Source: Notospermus geniculatus
Taxonomy: Eukaryota > Nemertea > Pilidiophora > Heteronemertea > Lineidae
NCBI GenBank assembly: GCA_002633025.1
Contig: NMRB01000062.1
Location: 710,242-774,241 of the forward strand
DNA length: 64,000 nucleotides
Reading direction: 5' to 3'
Below, one piece after another: positions 12,985-24,366 of this stretch (positions are counted from its first letter, which is position 1; every line of letters begins with the position of its first letter). A model generated the notes under the pieces. That model searched no databases. It was given only the letters and a program-made list of their open reading frames with translations, and was not told where the DNA came from. A program made the position numbers and the translations under genes.

Positions 12985-13235
12985 ATATGATATCCTTATG
13001 GCCTAGTGGTTGGTGCGTTGACCTCTGAGCTACAAGTCAAGCAACGTAGAGCGCGGTAAGTACTTGGATGGGTGACCCAAATCTTGACCACCAAGGGTTG
13101 TGACATAGCTCCGCCCTCCACTATGCTCGCACATAGCCAATGCACGTGGAGTTCCAGGATGGGGTGACCGGCATGTATGATACAAGCATCAAGAAATGTT
13201 GAGAAGGGCATGACAGAGAAAAATTCCAATAGTAC
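12985..13235 (+). mobile_element. chimeric tRNA/5S rRNA-derived SINE
   Basis: TGGCCTAGTGG (12999-13009) fits a tRNA A box. 13034-13077 then matches the internal promoter region of 5S rRNA (AAGTCAAGCAACG through AGTACTTGGATGGGTGACC) with about four mismatches over 44 bases. The rest of 5S rRNA is absent, so this is not a 5S gene. The unique 3' part runs to about 13235. Confidence 0.7.
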
Positions 13236-13239
13236 CTGG

Positions 13240-14530
13240 GATCTGTCAGTCTACCGGTAAATGATTTCCTGTGGAAAAAATCGTGAAAGTCATCATTCAT
13301 CCATCATGGGCATTGTTTTCCATCACGGACGTGACATAATCCAAAGCTTAGTGCACAACTAAAGCTGATTTTTGGGGAAGAAGCAGAGACTAATGAGGAG
13401 GAAGACGGTGTCATATTTTTTCCCCAATGTTGATAAAATATTCTGGTGGGATTGCTAAGTGACATCACCATATGGTGGAGTACTACTCCTGTTCAGGTTG
13501 TGAATTGTGTACGTATGAGGGTTTCTGTGATTGGTTCTGTTATTACATACGTAGACCCCACTTTTATGCTGCTGACCTCGGGAAGTTGGGGGACATAACA
13601 CGTTAAGGTCTCTGCATCAGTGTCAGTAGTGTCCATTAACATTTGGTATCTGTCAATTATCTTGAGAAAGCCTTGAGCAATCACCATGAATTCTTGGTCT
13701 CTATCATAGGAAGGCTCCTTTTAGGGACCATCACTGGCGCTCATCCAAGATGGCCACTATGCTGTGAAGCCAGCATGTCCATAAGCCGTGAAGACCATAC
13801 CACCTCGGCATTAGACACTGCAGTCCATGTTGCAAAAGTTGCATTCCCACAACTTGTACGCTCAGCCCCAGCGTTTACTTCGATGCCACCAGCGTAGCGG
13901 GGAGGGGTTTGAAACTGCAGGGGAATTTACACAACTTGCTGAAAGGCAAAGACCACAGCCCGTGACCTTATCCAAGGTACCCGACGCTGAACTTGCCCCC
14001 ATTACCTGTGTAGAAACTCCTCTCTAACATGTCTTGCAGCTTATGGAGCCAATACGTGGATCATTGACTTCATAACTAGAATCATTTTGATGAGGGGATC
14101 ATGCCGGATATTGACTGATGATGTTGACCAATATCGCATCATTGTTGATGGACGGCCAGCCCCATGTTTAGACAATAGGCAAATAAATATTTTTCTACGG
14201 ACCGTCTGTAACGTGTCGTATCATTTACATCCAGGTTCATCGGGATTCATCACGTGAATATAAATAAGATACAGTGTCAGATGTATGATGTGATTTTGTG
14301 GATTGATTAGGATGGAATCCTGCTGCGTTTGTGTTCTTATTAAACTGGACACAACAGGTGATTTTCATCACCTTGCCATGACTGGTCAGCTCATCTGCTT
14401 AGGATTGGCCACAACAGAAACAGTTTCCAGTTGTTGCATCTTGTGTGCAGGGGGATGGGGAATTGATACCTCTCACTTGGCCTCGTGTGCAGTAGGCTTT
14501 ATGAGGTGGGCATTAATGTCCTGTGGGTGG
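13240..14530. other. no recognised feature
   Basis: Non-coding; several short frames without protein-family features. Confidence 0.4.
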
Positions 14531-14650
14531 TGGAAGAAGTCGTCACCTCGAAAAAGCGAGTGTCGCACATGGGTTTGAACTGAGGGCCTCCCACTCGCAC
14601 GTCGACCGATTCAGCTAAGCAACGGGGAAATCCCAGTAGCCTGGGCTTGT
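14530..14650 (-). mobile_element. tRNA-derived SINE, second head type
   Basis: Minus strand reads CCGTTGCTTAGCTGAATCGG (A-box region) and CAGTTCAAACCC (B box) at tRNA spacing, followed by non-tRNA sequence. No complete cloverleaf, so not a tRNA gene. Confidence 0.55.
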
Positions 14651-14697
14651 AGATGGGCTGATATGATGACAATACATATTCATTTGGTCATTTCCTT

Positions 14698-14840
14698 GGG
14701 GTAGTGTCGTGGTGTAGTGGTGAGAGCATTTTGAGTCTGAGAGGTCATTGGTTCAATTCTTGCCCTTCCATGGATTGTGGAGAGACGTAGGTAATGATGT
14801 GAACTCCCTTTGACCTGATGCTGCAGTATAAGTGTACTTT
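14698..14840 (+). mobile_element. tRNA-derived SINE, third head type
   Basis: GTCGTGGTGTAGTGGTGAGA (A box) and ATTGGTTCAATTCTTGCC (B box) are spaced as in a tRNA. The downstream sequence diverges from the S1 family. Confidence 0.6.
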
Positions 14841-15487
14841 ATAAAAGCCTCAGGTTAGTCGTGCCAATTGTCAAACTAGCTTTTCTGGTGTAGCGATTGC
14901 CTATAAAAATTAGTCTGATAAGACTATGAATGAAAATGTTAAAAGCCAGTGCACAAATGCCATTTTCGTGTTTGCCATGCAAAAATGTCATACAAAAAAA
15001 CATCTCTCGCTTTAAGATCAAGCACATTAGATGAAAGCAGGAAACCACTGTTCCCGTAATCAAACGGCAAAATTCTTTATCGTTATCGCCAGCAATTGCT
15101 TGTGAATGCATCAAAAATTAAAGGCAGCTCGCGGACGAATTTTTCATGGCGCACATCGGGTTGAAAGAATGTCTGTCTGAGTTATTTAGCCAATGGTTCT
15201 TTCTAATCATGACGTATTTCTGTCGCTGGATATCTCGATGTCATTGCTCCCATGTTCAGATGTTTTGCGTACGGAAGAATTGGTGATGAAATATCTTTGA
15301 GTGTCCGTGCGGAGACTATTGGGTGCTACAATGGATTTCCAAATTACCAAGTGCTCTATTGCATGTTTCCTCTCTAATCACGATTCCAAGTTTCTCTTCC
15401 GATGTGTGTACAATATTGAAATACCAATAACTATTGGTTTGCCCGACCAGGATGCATGTCACATTTCTGAAAATGAGGTATTAAGAT

Positions 15488-15677
15488 ACTGTAAACTGTG
15501 AAATTTTCGCGGCGCTAATTGTTCGCGATTTTTGTAGTTCACAAATTTGCCAAGAATAAATTTCGCGATAATGGCCATTGGGCTTCAGAAATGTAAGACC
15601 CAGCGATTTTTGCGCGATTTACGTTTTGACCCCTCATCGCGAAAATAAAATACTCGCGAAAATTTCACGGTTTACGA
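15488..15677. mobile_element. MITE with GTAAACTGTGAAATTTTCGCG ends
   Basis: Inverted ends GTAAACTGTGAAATTTTCGC (left) and GCGAAAATTTCACGGTTTAC (right) enclose about 145 bp containing further CGCGAA words. No coding capacity. It lies directly before family B copy 2. Confidence 0.75.
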
Positions 15678-15708
15678 TACTGAGCTGAGAGCCATGAGCT
15701 CTGAAGCC

Positions 15709-15938
15709 AGCAGCACATCAGGCGATATCACAAACGATCTACTTGACGGTGAGCGAAATCGGCTGTTGGCGCCAGGTGTGCACTGAACACCAATGCGTGG
15801 AATCCTCTCGCCAACTATATTCGCCCAATGTCAAATAATACCAAAGCCTCCGATGTTGCCTTGTCTGTGGTGGCTGGGGAGAATCGGTGCGAGTTGATCA
15901 CTTGCGATACCCACTGGTGTGCTGCTGCCTTAAGGTGC
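15709..15938 (+). mobile_element. inverted-repeat element, family B copy 2
   Basis: Ends CCAGCAGCACATCAGGCGAT and CACTGGTGTGCTGCTG are inverted copies. Internal GCGCCAGGTGTGCACTGAAC and GGAATCCTCTCGCCA match copy 1 at 1027-1241. Confidence 0.7.
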
Positions 15939-15944
15939 CTATTG

Positions 15945-16170
15945 GCTCTTTAAACAATATCAGGGATTTATATGTCATGTTGGAGGAAACCAGAGCCCCT
16001 GCAGGAAACTTGTGTACACTGCCAAGAACCCCTGGAGGAAACTTTCCTGGACACTGTTGGCGAGAGTCACCCTCTCTATTACAAGAGTACTGTGTCCGAC
16101 CAAGAATTGAACCTGGGATTTCAGAGGTGGCAGGCATTGGAGACGTCCACTACACCACTGTGACGCACGG
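15945..16170 (-). mobile_element. tRNA-derived SINE family S2
   Basis: Minus strand has a tRNA-like head (B box GGTTCAATTCT) and the S2 tail GGTTTCCTCCAACATGACAT. An internal part containing CTGGAGGAAAC is duplicated. Confidence 0.6.
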
Positions 16171-16789
16171 GCAGTGTAGTGTTAACGTCTTCATCTGTAC
16201 AATCTTCTCCCTAAACCTTCCGTATGAGCCTCCGCCATCATCATTTATCGGTTTACCTTCACCATTAAGACAATGATTGATAACTACACACATAAACTAA
16301 TTTAACTTTCAGCTTCCTCTCGTACGGGTATTTCCTGTGTCACGATCTGTTGTCGAGGGTTTGACAAGCTTGTGTGTGATATGAATGAGTTCCGTAAATG
16401 TGATGCGCCGCGTGTCACAACTTCTTCCTCCATTGACGTGTAGTGTGGTATAATTCTATTCTCATCCTGGGAAGTTGTGATTGATGATTGTCTTTTTATG
16501 CTGTGTAAAAATCTTAATCTGTGTTCATTCATATTCAGCCCACCTCAGCGCGTGGTAACGGGATACCGGTACTTTACTCTCGTTAACAGTCCTAGAATGT
16601 CACAAAATTTGATGTCACAGACGTAAGCCATGGCCTCGACGTCATTATGGATGACGTTGTGGCGTGCACTTCTTTTCTGTCACATTGTGGGACTGCTAAA
16701 TGGTGGTGACCTCTAATGGCAGTAAAGTTTCCCATTCCTAAAATGGAAATAATCCAGAGCTGATCAACAAATACGGCATTATACGGATC

Positions 16790-17120
16790 TATAGACAATA
16801 TTGAGCAAATTTATGTACAGCAGGAGGAAACTGGTGTGCCTGGTGAGAGCCTGCACTGTTAAAGAGAGTTGCCCCTCTCTACTTGAAGAATGGGTCTGCT
16901 GGGGATCGAACGCTGGACCTCAGCGGTGACAAACCCAATGTTTCCACTATGCCACTCAGACAGCCCAAAGCAGGAGACCAGCAGAGTAGCCAGAGAAAAC
17001 CTGAGCAATCAAGAGAATTGTCCGTTCTATCTCATGAAGATTGAGTCCTACTGGCAGTCGAACCCGCGACATCAACGGTAACAGGAGCTGATATTCCCAC
17101 TGTACCACTCTGTCTCCACA
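16790..17120 (-). mobile_element. two adjacent S2 SINE copies
   Basis: Two head-to-tail copies on the minus strand: 16790-16965 (B box CGTTCGATCCCC) and 16970-17120 (B box GGGTTCGACTGCC). The shared tail contains TTTCCTCCTGCTGTA and GCTCAATATTGTC. Other S2 copies: 21785-21900, 25445-25560, 31890-32035, 39153-39315, 42062-42215 and 54203-54310 (minus), and a tail in plus orientation at 52215-52300. Confidence 0.7.
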
Positions 17121-17129
17121 CCATCTCAC

Positions 17130-18640
17130 AAGGCTCGTATAGCAAAAGCTTTAAGCTACGAATATCCCCGTCCTTTGCAAGCTCTTATTAGTTCATCAGT
17201 TCGCTGATTATAGACGCCCCTCTTATTATTTCGTTTGGCCTTGGACAAATGGTATTCCACTAGTAATTGTGCGTAGGAGATAAACGTAGCCTACCCGTAC
17301 TCCCTACTCTAAACCCTTCTGAGATGACTGATCTTGTACGCTGTTTACTTATAAGATTGCCAAACAAGCTTCATCAAAGCCAGGCCAGAGGCGACATATC
17401 CTTCCAACTGCCCTAAACGGTATACCTCATCCTTTGTCATTAAGTTGGCGACTTGGCCATACTCTCAATTATCCGTCTCTGGATAAAACAACATAGTTTA
17501 TCCATGTGTGCCAAGAAGAAGCCTTACTAAGTCCCTTTGATTGGGGCTAGCCTCTTGTACTAAGCTGTCTCTCTTCTATATCAAAACATCAGACAATATC
17601 TCAATGGTTTTTCGTCATCACAACGCCGTGGATTACGCGTCTGACGATTTTTATCGATAACATGTTCTAAAAACGACAAACGACATCCAGAAACGCTGTC
17701 TGTTCTTTCCGTCAGCGCAGACGGTGATGCTGACAAAATATCGATCCATTGCCGAAAGGTATTGTCAATTCCCTGCCAAAGATTTTTGATATTGTCTCGA
17801 TAAATCATTAACTATCTGAGCATCTATCTCGCTCTTCATCCAAATCAATTACTCAATAAGTCCAGTTTTATTCGAGTTGATAGATTATTTCAATCGCGTT
17901 AGTGCTGCTAGATTTCAAATGATGGATAGCTAGCGCAGGAGAATCTGGCGAGTTCCATCTCATTGCAAGGAATTTGCTTCGCAATTCTACGCAAATCTTC
18001 CTGAACGATTTGGTTCCCATTTTTGTCAAGGAATTGCTTGATTTCCCAGAAAACAGACCCATTTACCAGAGGAATGAAAATGTTTGGAAATCCTCGGGTT
18101 GCTAGTGATTTGCTGAAGTTCAGAACTTGTGTCTCATGGTACACATCATCATATAACTGTCCAATCACAATCAAAAATTGATAAAAAATGTCCAATCACA
18201 GTCAAGGATTGATAACAGCTGTCCAATAACAAGCAACGACTGATAAACATAGATCACATCAGTATGTTGATGCTTGATCGGTGAATGCTTTTTCTACAAC
18301 GTAAACAACTTGTTATTCTCCTAACACCAGTAACGTGGAAAGGAAATGGAGAATTCGTGTTTTGTTAGGGGCGATTAAAGACGGTGAATCATTTCATTAC
18401 TTGTGAAAGCTCCTTGCAGCCATATTTAGTCAGCGACAATCGATCCACCGTGTTATACCACCCTGGGCTTCTTGATCACGTATGTAACAGAAGGTCTAAT
18501 CGCTTGTAATCCGAGAAGTTTTTTTCGCTCGTTTTCTTGTGAAGTTCATTGGAAATGGCTAACAGCTGTGTAGTTAAAAGGGTGACTATCATGTAACATC
18601 ACAGCAGTGGAGTCGTGGTGGCAGAAATACACCAAATTGC
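17130..18640. other. non-coding apart from the orphan frame
   Basis: Three short repeats of TGTCCAATCACA-like text lie at 18157-18230. Otherwise only the unassigned minus frames (17581-18195) were noticed. Confidence 0.4.
17908..18195 (-). other. orphan open frame followed by AATAAA, unassigned
   Basis: A 95-codon minus-strand frame with protein-like composition (contains GFPNIFIPLVNG and EDLRRIAKQIPCNEMEL) ends at 17908. An AATAAA follows about 40 bases downstream, near 17866-17871. A second 75-codon frame lies at 17808-17581. I recognise neither. They could be remnants of a decayed gene or transposon, or chance. No splice structure or homologous domain was found. Confidence 0.2.
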
Positions 18641-18775
18641 AGTTTGAGGTCGGGCTTTGCCATTGGGGTCTAGTTCCTCCTACATTATCTCATCAAAAGC
18701 ATCGGTGTATAAAACTTTAGTGTCCATAATAGAGAGGTGTCCTTGGAGAGGTAGGTGTCCGTTAATGGATGTTCC
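18640..18775. mobile_element. fragment of the GGACACCTCT family
   Basis: Contains TAGAGAGGTGTCCTTGGAGA and nearby GGTGTCCGTTA text as in the complete element at 28708-28885. Another fragment lies at 19135-19290 (GGAGGACACCTCTAATATCA). Confidence 0.45.
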
Positions 18776-18953
18776 TCTTGTTGGTAGAATTGCAGGACGG
18801 AGCCTATTTCCGCCCTTCTCAAATTCACGTCATGATAAGTCAGGATTTTATCCGATCTGTGCATGTGCAATTTTTTCGTAGCTCTTCATGTCAATCATAT
18901 CCAGTTGGAGGACAAGGTGTGGTCATCAACGTTCACCGATATCCTTCATCCGA

Positions 18954-19104
18954 TAGCCCTTTTTACACAGAATCGGTTCGATCCGGTTTGTACCATGAAA
19001 AAAGAAGGATAGTACAGGTCCCATCCCATGGCTTTTTCACGGTACAAAACAGCAAATGAACTGGCCTCGAACCGGATCGTACCGACTACATGTAAAGAGG
19101 GCTA
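18954..19104. mobile_element. MITE with TAGCCCTTTTTACAC ends
   Basis: TAGCCCTTTTTACACAGAAT at the left is matched by the inverted ATGTAAAGAGGGCTA at the right. Inner inverted copies of CGGTTCGATCCGGTTTGTAC are also present. 151 bp, no coding capacity. Confidence 0.7.
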
Positions 19105-19299
19105 ACTATATAATAATCAAAACTGAGTGAACCCATTGCAGATGCTGCCAGGAGGACACCTCTAATATCATGTACACAAAGGTTCTGTCCAAGTTTGGGC
19201 GTTTCTATTCATCTTGACCTCTCTAATCCAGATTCCTCTCAATTAAGGACAGTATTTGTAAGTCCCGAGGGTATTCTTAATAAAGGGTTCAAGTGAACT

Positions 19300-20360
19300 T
19301 CCTGCTGCGTGACTATCACTTAGTGTGAAACGTGAGACAAAACTTGGAGTGTCACAGTTGACCAACATCAATCCCACTTGTAGATTCTAAGCAGTTCGCT
19401 GACAGAATTCATCTCAGTATTGGAAGTGTCCACACGATCGTTAAAAAAACATCTGACTCCACTTCTTGAAAGTTTAATCATTCTCAACTCTTGTATGTTG
19501 GTGACTTGGGAAAAAAATAAAGAGAATCAGTCGTGTTCTTTATTAAGAAATCCTCTTGAGTGTGTCTGGCATGCAATGAGATTGATTATTTTTTTCATTC
19601 AAGTTTACTGTCCGTGTTGAATCTTCGATTCCCGATAGTCTGATGTGTTACCCTTGTTGATTAGAGTAGGATCTCCTGCCAGTTTGGGTTAGGGCTGGCG
19701 AGTGACATCTTCGGGTTAAGCTTGGTGCATACAGATGGATAACACTCCGCCATATTGGCACAGAGAATGTGCCAAATAGTAGGTGTTGAAGTACTGTAGA
19801 AGTGCAAAACTGTATCTAACCAGAATTTATTCTGAAGGAAAAGTTGATAACTTTGAAAAAAGAAAGAAATTGAAGAACTTCATTAATCCACTATCACACT
19901 TCTGTTTCCCTCACTCTTATTGTTTTTAATCGCATTACATAGAGGATTTCCGCCGTACAAACAGTCCAAATTGGATTACATGATGCCGTCAAGTATTGAA
20001 GAAATAACAGCGTTCATCACGGCAGACATCTATTTTCGGACTGTTGTATCGAAAATCTGTTTCTGACGACTAATGTTTTTGCTTCACAAACAACTTTTAT
20101 CTCGCTTCATGTTTCAAGTAGAGGCTCCATTTGGGGAAATGTAAGCCTTTTCTTGGGAAGTAGGACACAATCCATCAAGTAGTCTTATGGCCTGCAGCGT
20201 GGAACGATTCCTCATTTCATAAAACCACCCAGGAACGTTTTAAAACATCACAAATTCACCGAAAAAGAAAGCAATCTTTGTTGATGGAATTCAACCATAT
20301 TGTTATACATTTTCCTGGGGGCTGTTCCGTCATGTGTGATAAAAATTGATGTTGGTACTT
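19300..20360. other. no recognised feature
   Basis: Non-coding sequence; nothing identified. Confidence 0.4.
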
Positions 20361-20367
20361 TTAGCTA

Positions 20368-20504
20368 ATGTGTGGGCCAACAAAATGTGCCTTAATGGTC
20401 AGTGTTCTTACTCTGATGTTATCGATGGCCTTGGGCTCTGGAGCTGTCGAGGAATATGAAGTCTTTCCTGTCGCCTTCGGACACTGCAGTTATGACACAA
20501 CTAA
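20368..20504 (+). CDS. possible first coding exon with signal peptide (unassigned)
   Basis: A short open frame starts at ATG 20368, three bases after TTTTAG. It reads a strongly hydrophobic leader (MCGPTKC then ALMVSVLTLMLSMALGSGA, followed by VEEYEVFPVAFGHC) and ends at AAG/gtacgc, a usable donor. This looks like a signal peptide plus the start of a secreted or membrane protein. No partner exon was recognised, and a palindromic repeat follows within about 15 bases. I do not recognise the family; chance is possible. Confidence 0.25.
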
Positions 20505-20514
20505 GGTACGCCTC

Positions 20515-20600
20515 CGCAGAATTTTCCCGTGCAAGTTGGCACCCTTTGGGCAACTCAGGCACAGAAAACTATGGTCAGCCGTAATGGCCATGTCTGGCTC
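20515..20600. mobile_element. palindromic element family A, partial copy
   Basis: CCCGTGCAAGTTGGCACCCT, GGGCAACTCAGGCACAGAAA and ACTATGGTCAGCCGT match the left half of family A. Confidence 0.55.
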
Positions 20601-22163
20601 AGCATATTTGGCCAGGAGACCTCACCTTTCCTGTGATTGGTCTCATCATCACCATATATCCACCTCACAGAGCAGCCTGTATCTGAAGCCAGTGGTTTAA
20701 GGTCATAGGTCAAATTTAAGCTTGATTAATAGCCAGGTGATTGATATGGTTCTGGTGATACTGGCAATTCTCTCTGCAAGTTAAACAGTCTGTCTCTGCC
20801 TACACAACCTTGGCGCTCCGACAACAGCATGAGACATGTCCACCAGGAACAAATTTAGAATCCCCGATCAGTACCTGCAAAAAAAGTCGTCGATTGACGG
20901 AATAAGCCGCATGGAACAATAGGATTTCCATTGTGTGCTATGGAGTCAGTACATCACTACCAATTGGGGATTCTACCATTCCACCATTTAGACCAGGATT
21001 ACCCTAACATGAGTGTGTTGCTAAATATCAGACTTGATACGTCATACATGTCATTACAATAGAAACAAAATGGTGGACCATACCTGTCTCTTGCATCAGA
21101 GCGCCACAGGTATATTGGTGGCGGAGATGGGAACCATCTACGCCAAGTTTACAGTCATTGATAAAACAGGAGACTTATTGCCTTGTAATTGTTGTGGTAA
21201 CTGCTACGATCTGATGGCATGATTGATCCACCAATATCCCACGTTATTCACATTCCAGTCGATTAAGAATTCCCCTAAAGAAGATTAACGTTTTTCCCCT
21301 AAGATCAAATTCTTTCCTTAGTATGCCATCCAACCGGAGCGGCTCTAAATGCAATCCTTCGGTAATCAATGGTAGGTTACATGACTTGGTTACGCCACCG
21401 TCAAACGAGGGCTTGCAATCTAATATCGCGATCCTTGTGTGCAATATCATCGCCGGCGTAATTTAATTTGATGTCACTCGCAGTCTCTGCTATGACGAAC
21501 ATCAGCTGCTTGAGATCACCTCAGCAAATACAATCTCACACCTTAAGACTTTCGATATGCCCAGAGGTGTAGATAGCCAATTTGACTATTTTCAGATGGG
21601 TATTTATTGGAATTCTATCATCTAATACCCTCCTGGTGAATGCTTTCGTGAAATTGAAGTTTTTGTAAAAACTCGTGTCAAATTATTGGTTCTTTGCTCG
21701 AGATTTGTGCGGCTTTAATCATGGTGTTGGTGACTGGTGCTTAAAGGAGACAACTTGAGAGAGTCGGGTGGCGAATACTTTCTTTAGCTCTATTGACAAT
21801 ATTGGGTAAATTGATTTAAAGAAGGAGGAAACTGGAGTAACCGGAGAAAGCCTGCTCTGTCAAAGAGAGCCACCTCTCTACCACATCAAGATGTAGATAC
21901 AAAAAAATCACAGTTGTAAGGTCATGAGTTTTGGCATTTCCTGTTGGTGATGGTTGGCATTGCTGACGGCATCTGTTGATATCTTCGAATCAAAGTCCTG
22001 ACACTGATGATGCTTTTGATGTGATGTTGGAGGAGCTAACCGGATAAATCTAGGTCTCGCTGACCTTGCATCTGCTGTTTTGGTGTACATACATGTATGC
22101 ATATGGTTCTTCTGCATTTATGTTTGCGACAACAAATTTTGAAATTTTAATCCCTGATAAAAT

Positions 22164-22368
22164 CAAAGGGGCTGTTCATTTTCGTCAATTGAGGAATCTG
22201 AGTTGTGATCCTTGAGAAAATGGAGAAAGCTATGAAGCAGCAAATTGGAGCGATTATTCTGTACAGCACAACAAATAATCCCTGCAGTTTGCAAGTGCAT
22301 AGCTTTTTCCGTTTTCCCAGGGATCACAACTCGGATTCCTCAAGTGACGAAAATGAACAGCCCCTTTG
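22164..22368. repeat. hairpin element inside the duplicated segment
   Basis: Arms of about 70 bp (left AAAGGGGCTGTTCATTTTCG, right CGAAAATGAACAGCCCCTTT) are separated by about 65 bp, with a few mismatches. The equivalent in the second copy is at about 25825-26029. MITE-like. Confidence 0.75.
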
Positions 22369-23304
22369 GAGCAGCCAATAGTTGTGCTGATAGTCAGCAA
22401 ATTGTTCTTCTTACTCTGGCGATAGGAAAAGTGTGGTTCATAAAGTTAAGCAACGGTTTATCACCATACTCTCAGCAAGGATGTGCGTAGAAAAAAAGGT
22501 CAGTGCCCTGTTGCTGTGGCAGTGGCTGTCCACACCAAGGTTGACGTTGACCTGTTCAAAACTAAATCCCCAGTCTTCGCAGTCGAGTGGAAATGTCAGT
22601 CAACAATGGATGAAAACTTACCATCCACGTGTAGTGTTTGATAAAGCTATTGTCAGCGGATATGAAATTTGAAGGTCATCAAAAGATATTTGTCAAAGTT
22701 AGGAACTCTTGACGTTGTCTTTGTGGAGAAAAGACATGTTGTACCTTCAAAGGATGATGAATTCTAAACTCAGAGTACGACAAAGGTGGCTTCTAGATTT
22801 TTCATCTCCTTCAAAAAAACGTCATTATCGACTCTATGAAATCGCTTGATCAAGTACGAATATGATACCTCCTTGACATTAAAATGGCCAACAGAACGCG
22901 CCGTTTTGCCGTGAAATTCAAAGGCACACTGCTCGACAAGTTGTCTTAGAACACCATTGATTATCTTTGATAGTACTTATCCTTTCTTGGAAGGAGTGCC
23001 ATCAGGAAGCTTTTAGCAGGATCCTTTAGAGTACGTTCTGACCTCTAGATGATGACATCCTTTTATACGGCATTTCTCATGCATGTGATATTCTTTGATA
23101 AAAATTGAATTCATCCTTTGTGCTTTCGGCATCTTTTTTGTGCATCGCTGTTGTCTCCTACCAAATATGGTCTTGCAGCATCTGATGTGAAATTCGCAAA
23201 GGATGGTCATGCAACTGTCAGTTTCGTTTCTTATCTTGTGTCAAACATATCTTCCTCAATTCGAGTTTCCTTGCAGTGACCAACGAATAAATTATACATG
23301 CAGT

Positions 23305-23485
23305 GTGATCAACAACAAGTGTTCAATCTGACCTCCTTACACCAACCAACATGGCTTTTGTCAGTATGATCAATAACAAGTGTTCAATGTGACCTCCTTG
23401 CACCAACCAACATGGCTTTTGTCAGTGTGATCAACAACAAGTGTTCAATGTGACCTCCTTGCACCAACCAACATGGCTTTTGTCA
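23305..23485 (+). repeat. 61-bp minisatellite, cut by the gap
   Basis: Three units (GTGATCAACAACAAGTGTTC, GACCTCCTTGCACCAACC, AACATGGCTTTTGTCA) with an exact 61-base period before the N run. The more diverged counterpart with about five units lies at 26955-27240. Confidence 0.85.
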
Positions 23486-24366
23486 NNNNNNNNNNNNNNN
23501 NNNNNNNNNNNNNNNNNNNNNNNNNNNNNNNNNNNNNNNNNNNNNNNNNNNNNNNNNNNNNNNNNNNNNNNNNNNNNNNNNNNNNNNNNNNNNNNNNNNN
23601 NNNNNNNNNNNNNNNNNNNNNNNNNNNNNNNNNNNNNNNNNNNNNNNNNNNNNNNNNNNNNNNNNNNNNNNNNNNNNNNNNNNNNNNNNNNNNNNNNNNN
23701 NNNNNNNNNNNNNNNNNNNNNNNNNNNNNNNNNNNNNNNNNNNNNNNNNNNNNNNNNNNNNNNNNNNNNNNNNNNNNNNNNNNNNNNNNNNNNNNNNNNN
23801 NNNNNNNNNNNNNNNNNNNNNNNNNNNNNNNNNNNNNNNNNNNNNNNNNNNNNNNNNNNNNNNNNNNNNNNNNNNNNNNNNNNNNNNNNNNNNNNNNNNN
23901 NNNNNNNNNNNNNNNNNNNNNNNNNNNNNNNNNNNNNNNNNNNNNNNNNNNNNNNNNNNNNNNNNNNNNNNNNNNNNNNNNNNNNNNNNNNNNNNNNNNN
24001 NNNNNNNNNNNNNNNNNNNNNNNNNNNNNNNNNNNNNNNNNNNNNNNNNNNNNNNNNNNNNNNNNNNNNNNNNNNNNNNNNNNNNNNNNNNNNNNNNNNN
24101 NNNNNNNNNNNNNNNNNNNNNNNNNNNNNNNNNNNNNNNNNNNNNNNNNNNNNNNNNNNNNNNNNNNNNNNNNNNNNNNNNNNNNNNNNNNNNNNNNNNN
24201 NNNNNNNNNNNNNNNNNNNNNNNNNNNNNNNNNNNNNNNNNNNNNNNNNNNNNNNNNNNNNNNNNNNNNNNNNNNNNNNNNNNNNNNNNNNNNNNNNNNN
24301 NNNNNNNNNNNNNNNNNNNNNNNNNNNNNNNNNNNNNNNNNNNNNNNNNNNNNNNNNNNNNNNNNN
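23486..24366. other. assembly gap (881 N)
   Basis: Run of N between the two copies of the duplicated segment. Open frames reported across it are artefacts. Confidence 0.99.

Larger units (their letters stand above)
20706..23485. repeat. duplicated segment, left copy
   Basis: This stretch is repeated after the gap, starting at 24367 (offset 3,661). By eye the two copies differ at about 1% of positions plus a few 1-3 base indels. Contains an S2 SINE, a hairpin and the start of a 61-bp minisatellite. No gene. Confidence 0.95.

Noticed and set aside
13034-13077. 5S rRNA gene
   Set aside because: Only the internal promoter region is present; both ends of 5S rRNA are missing.
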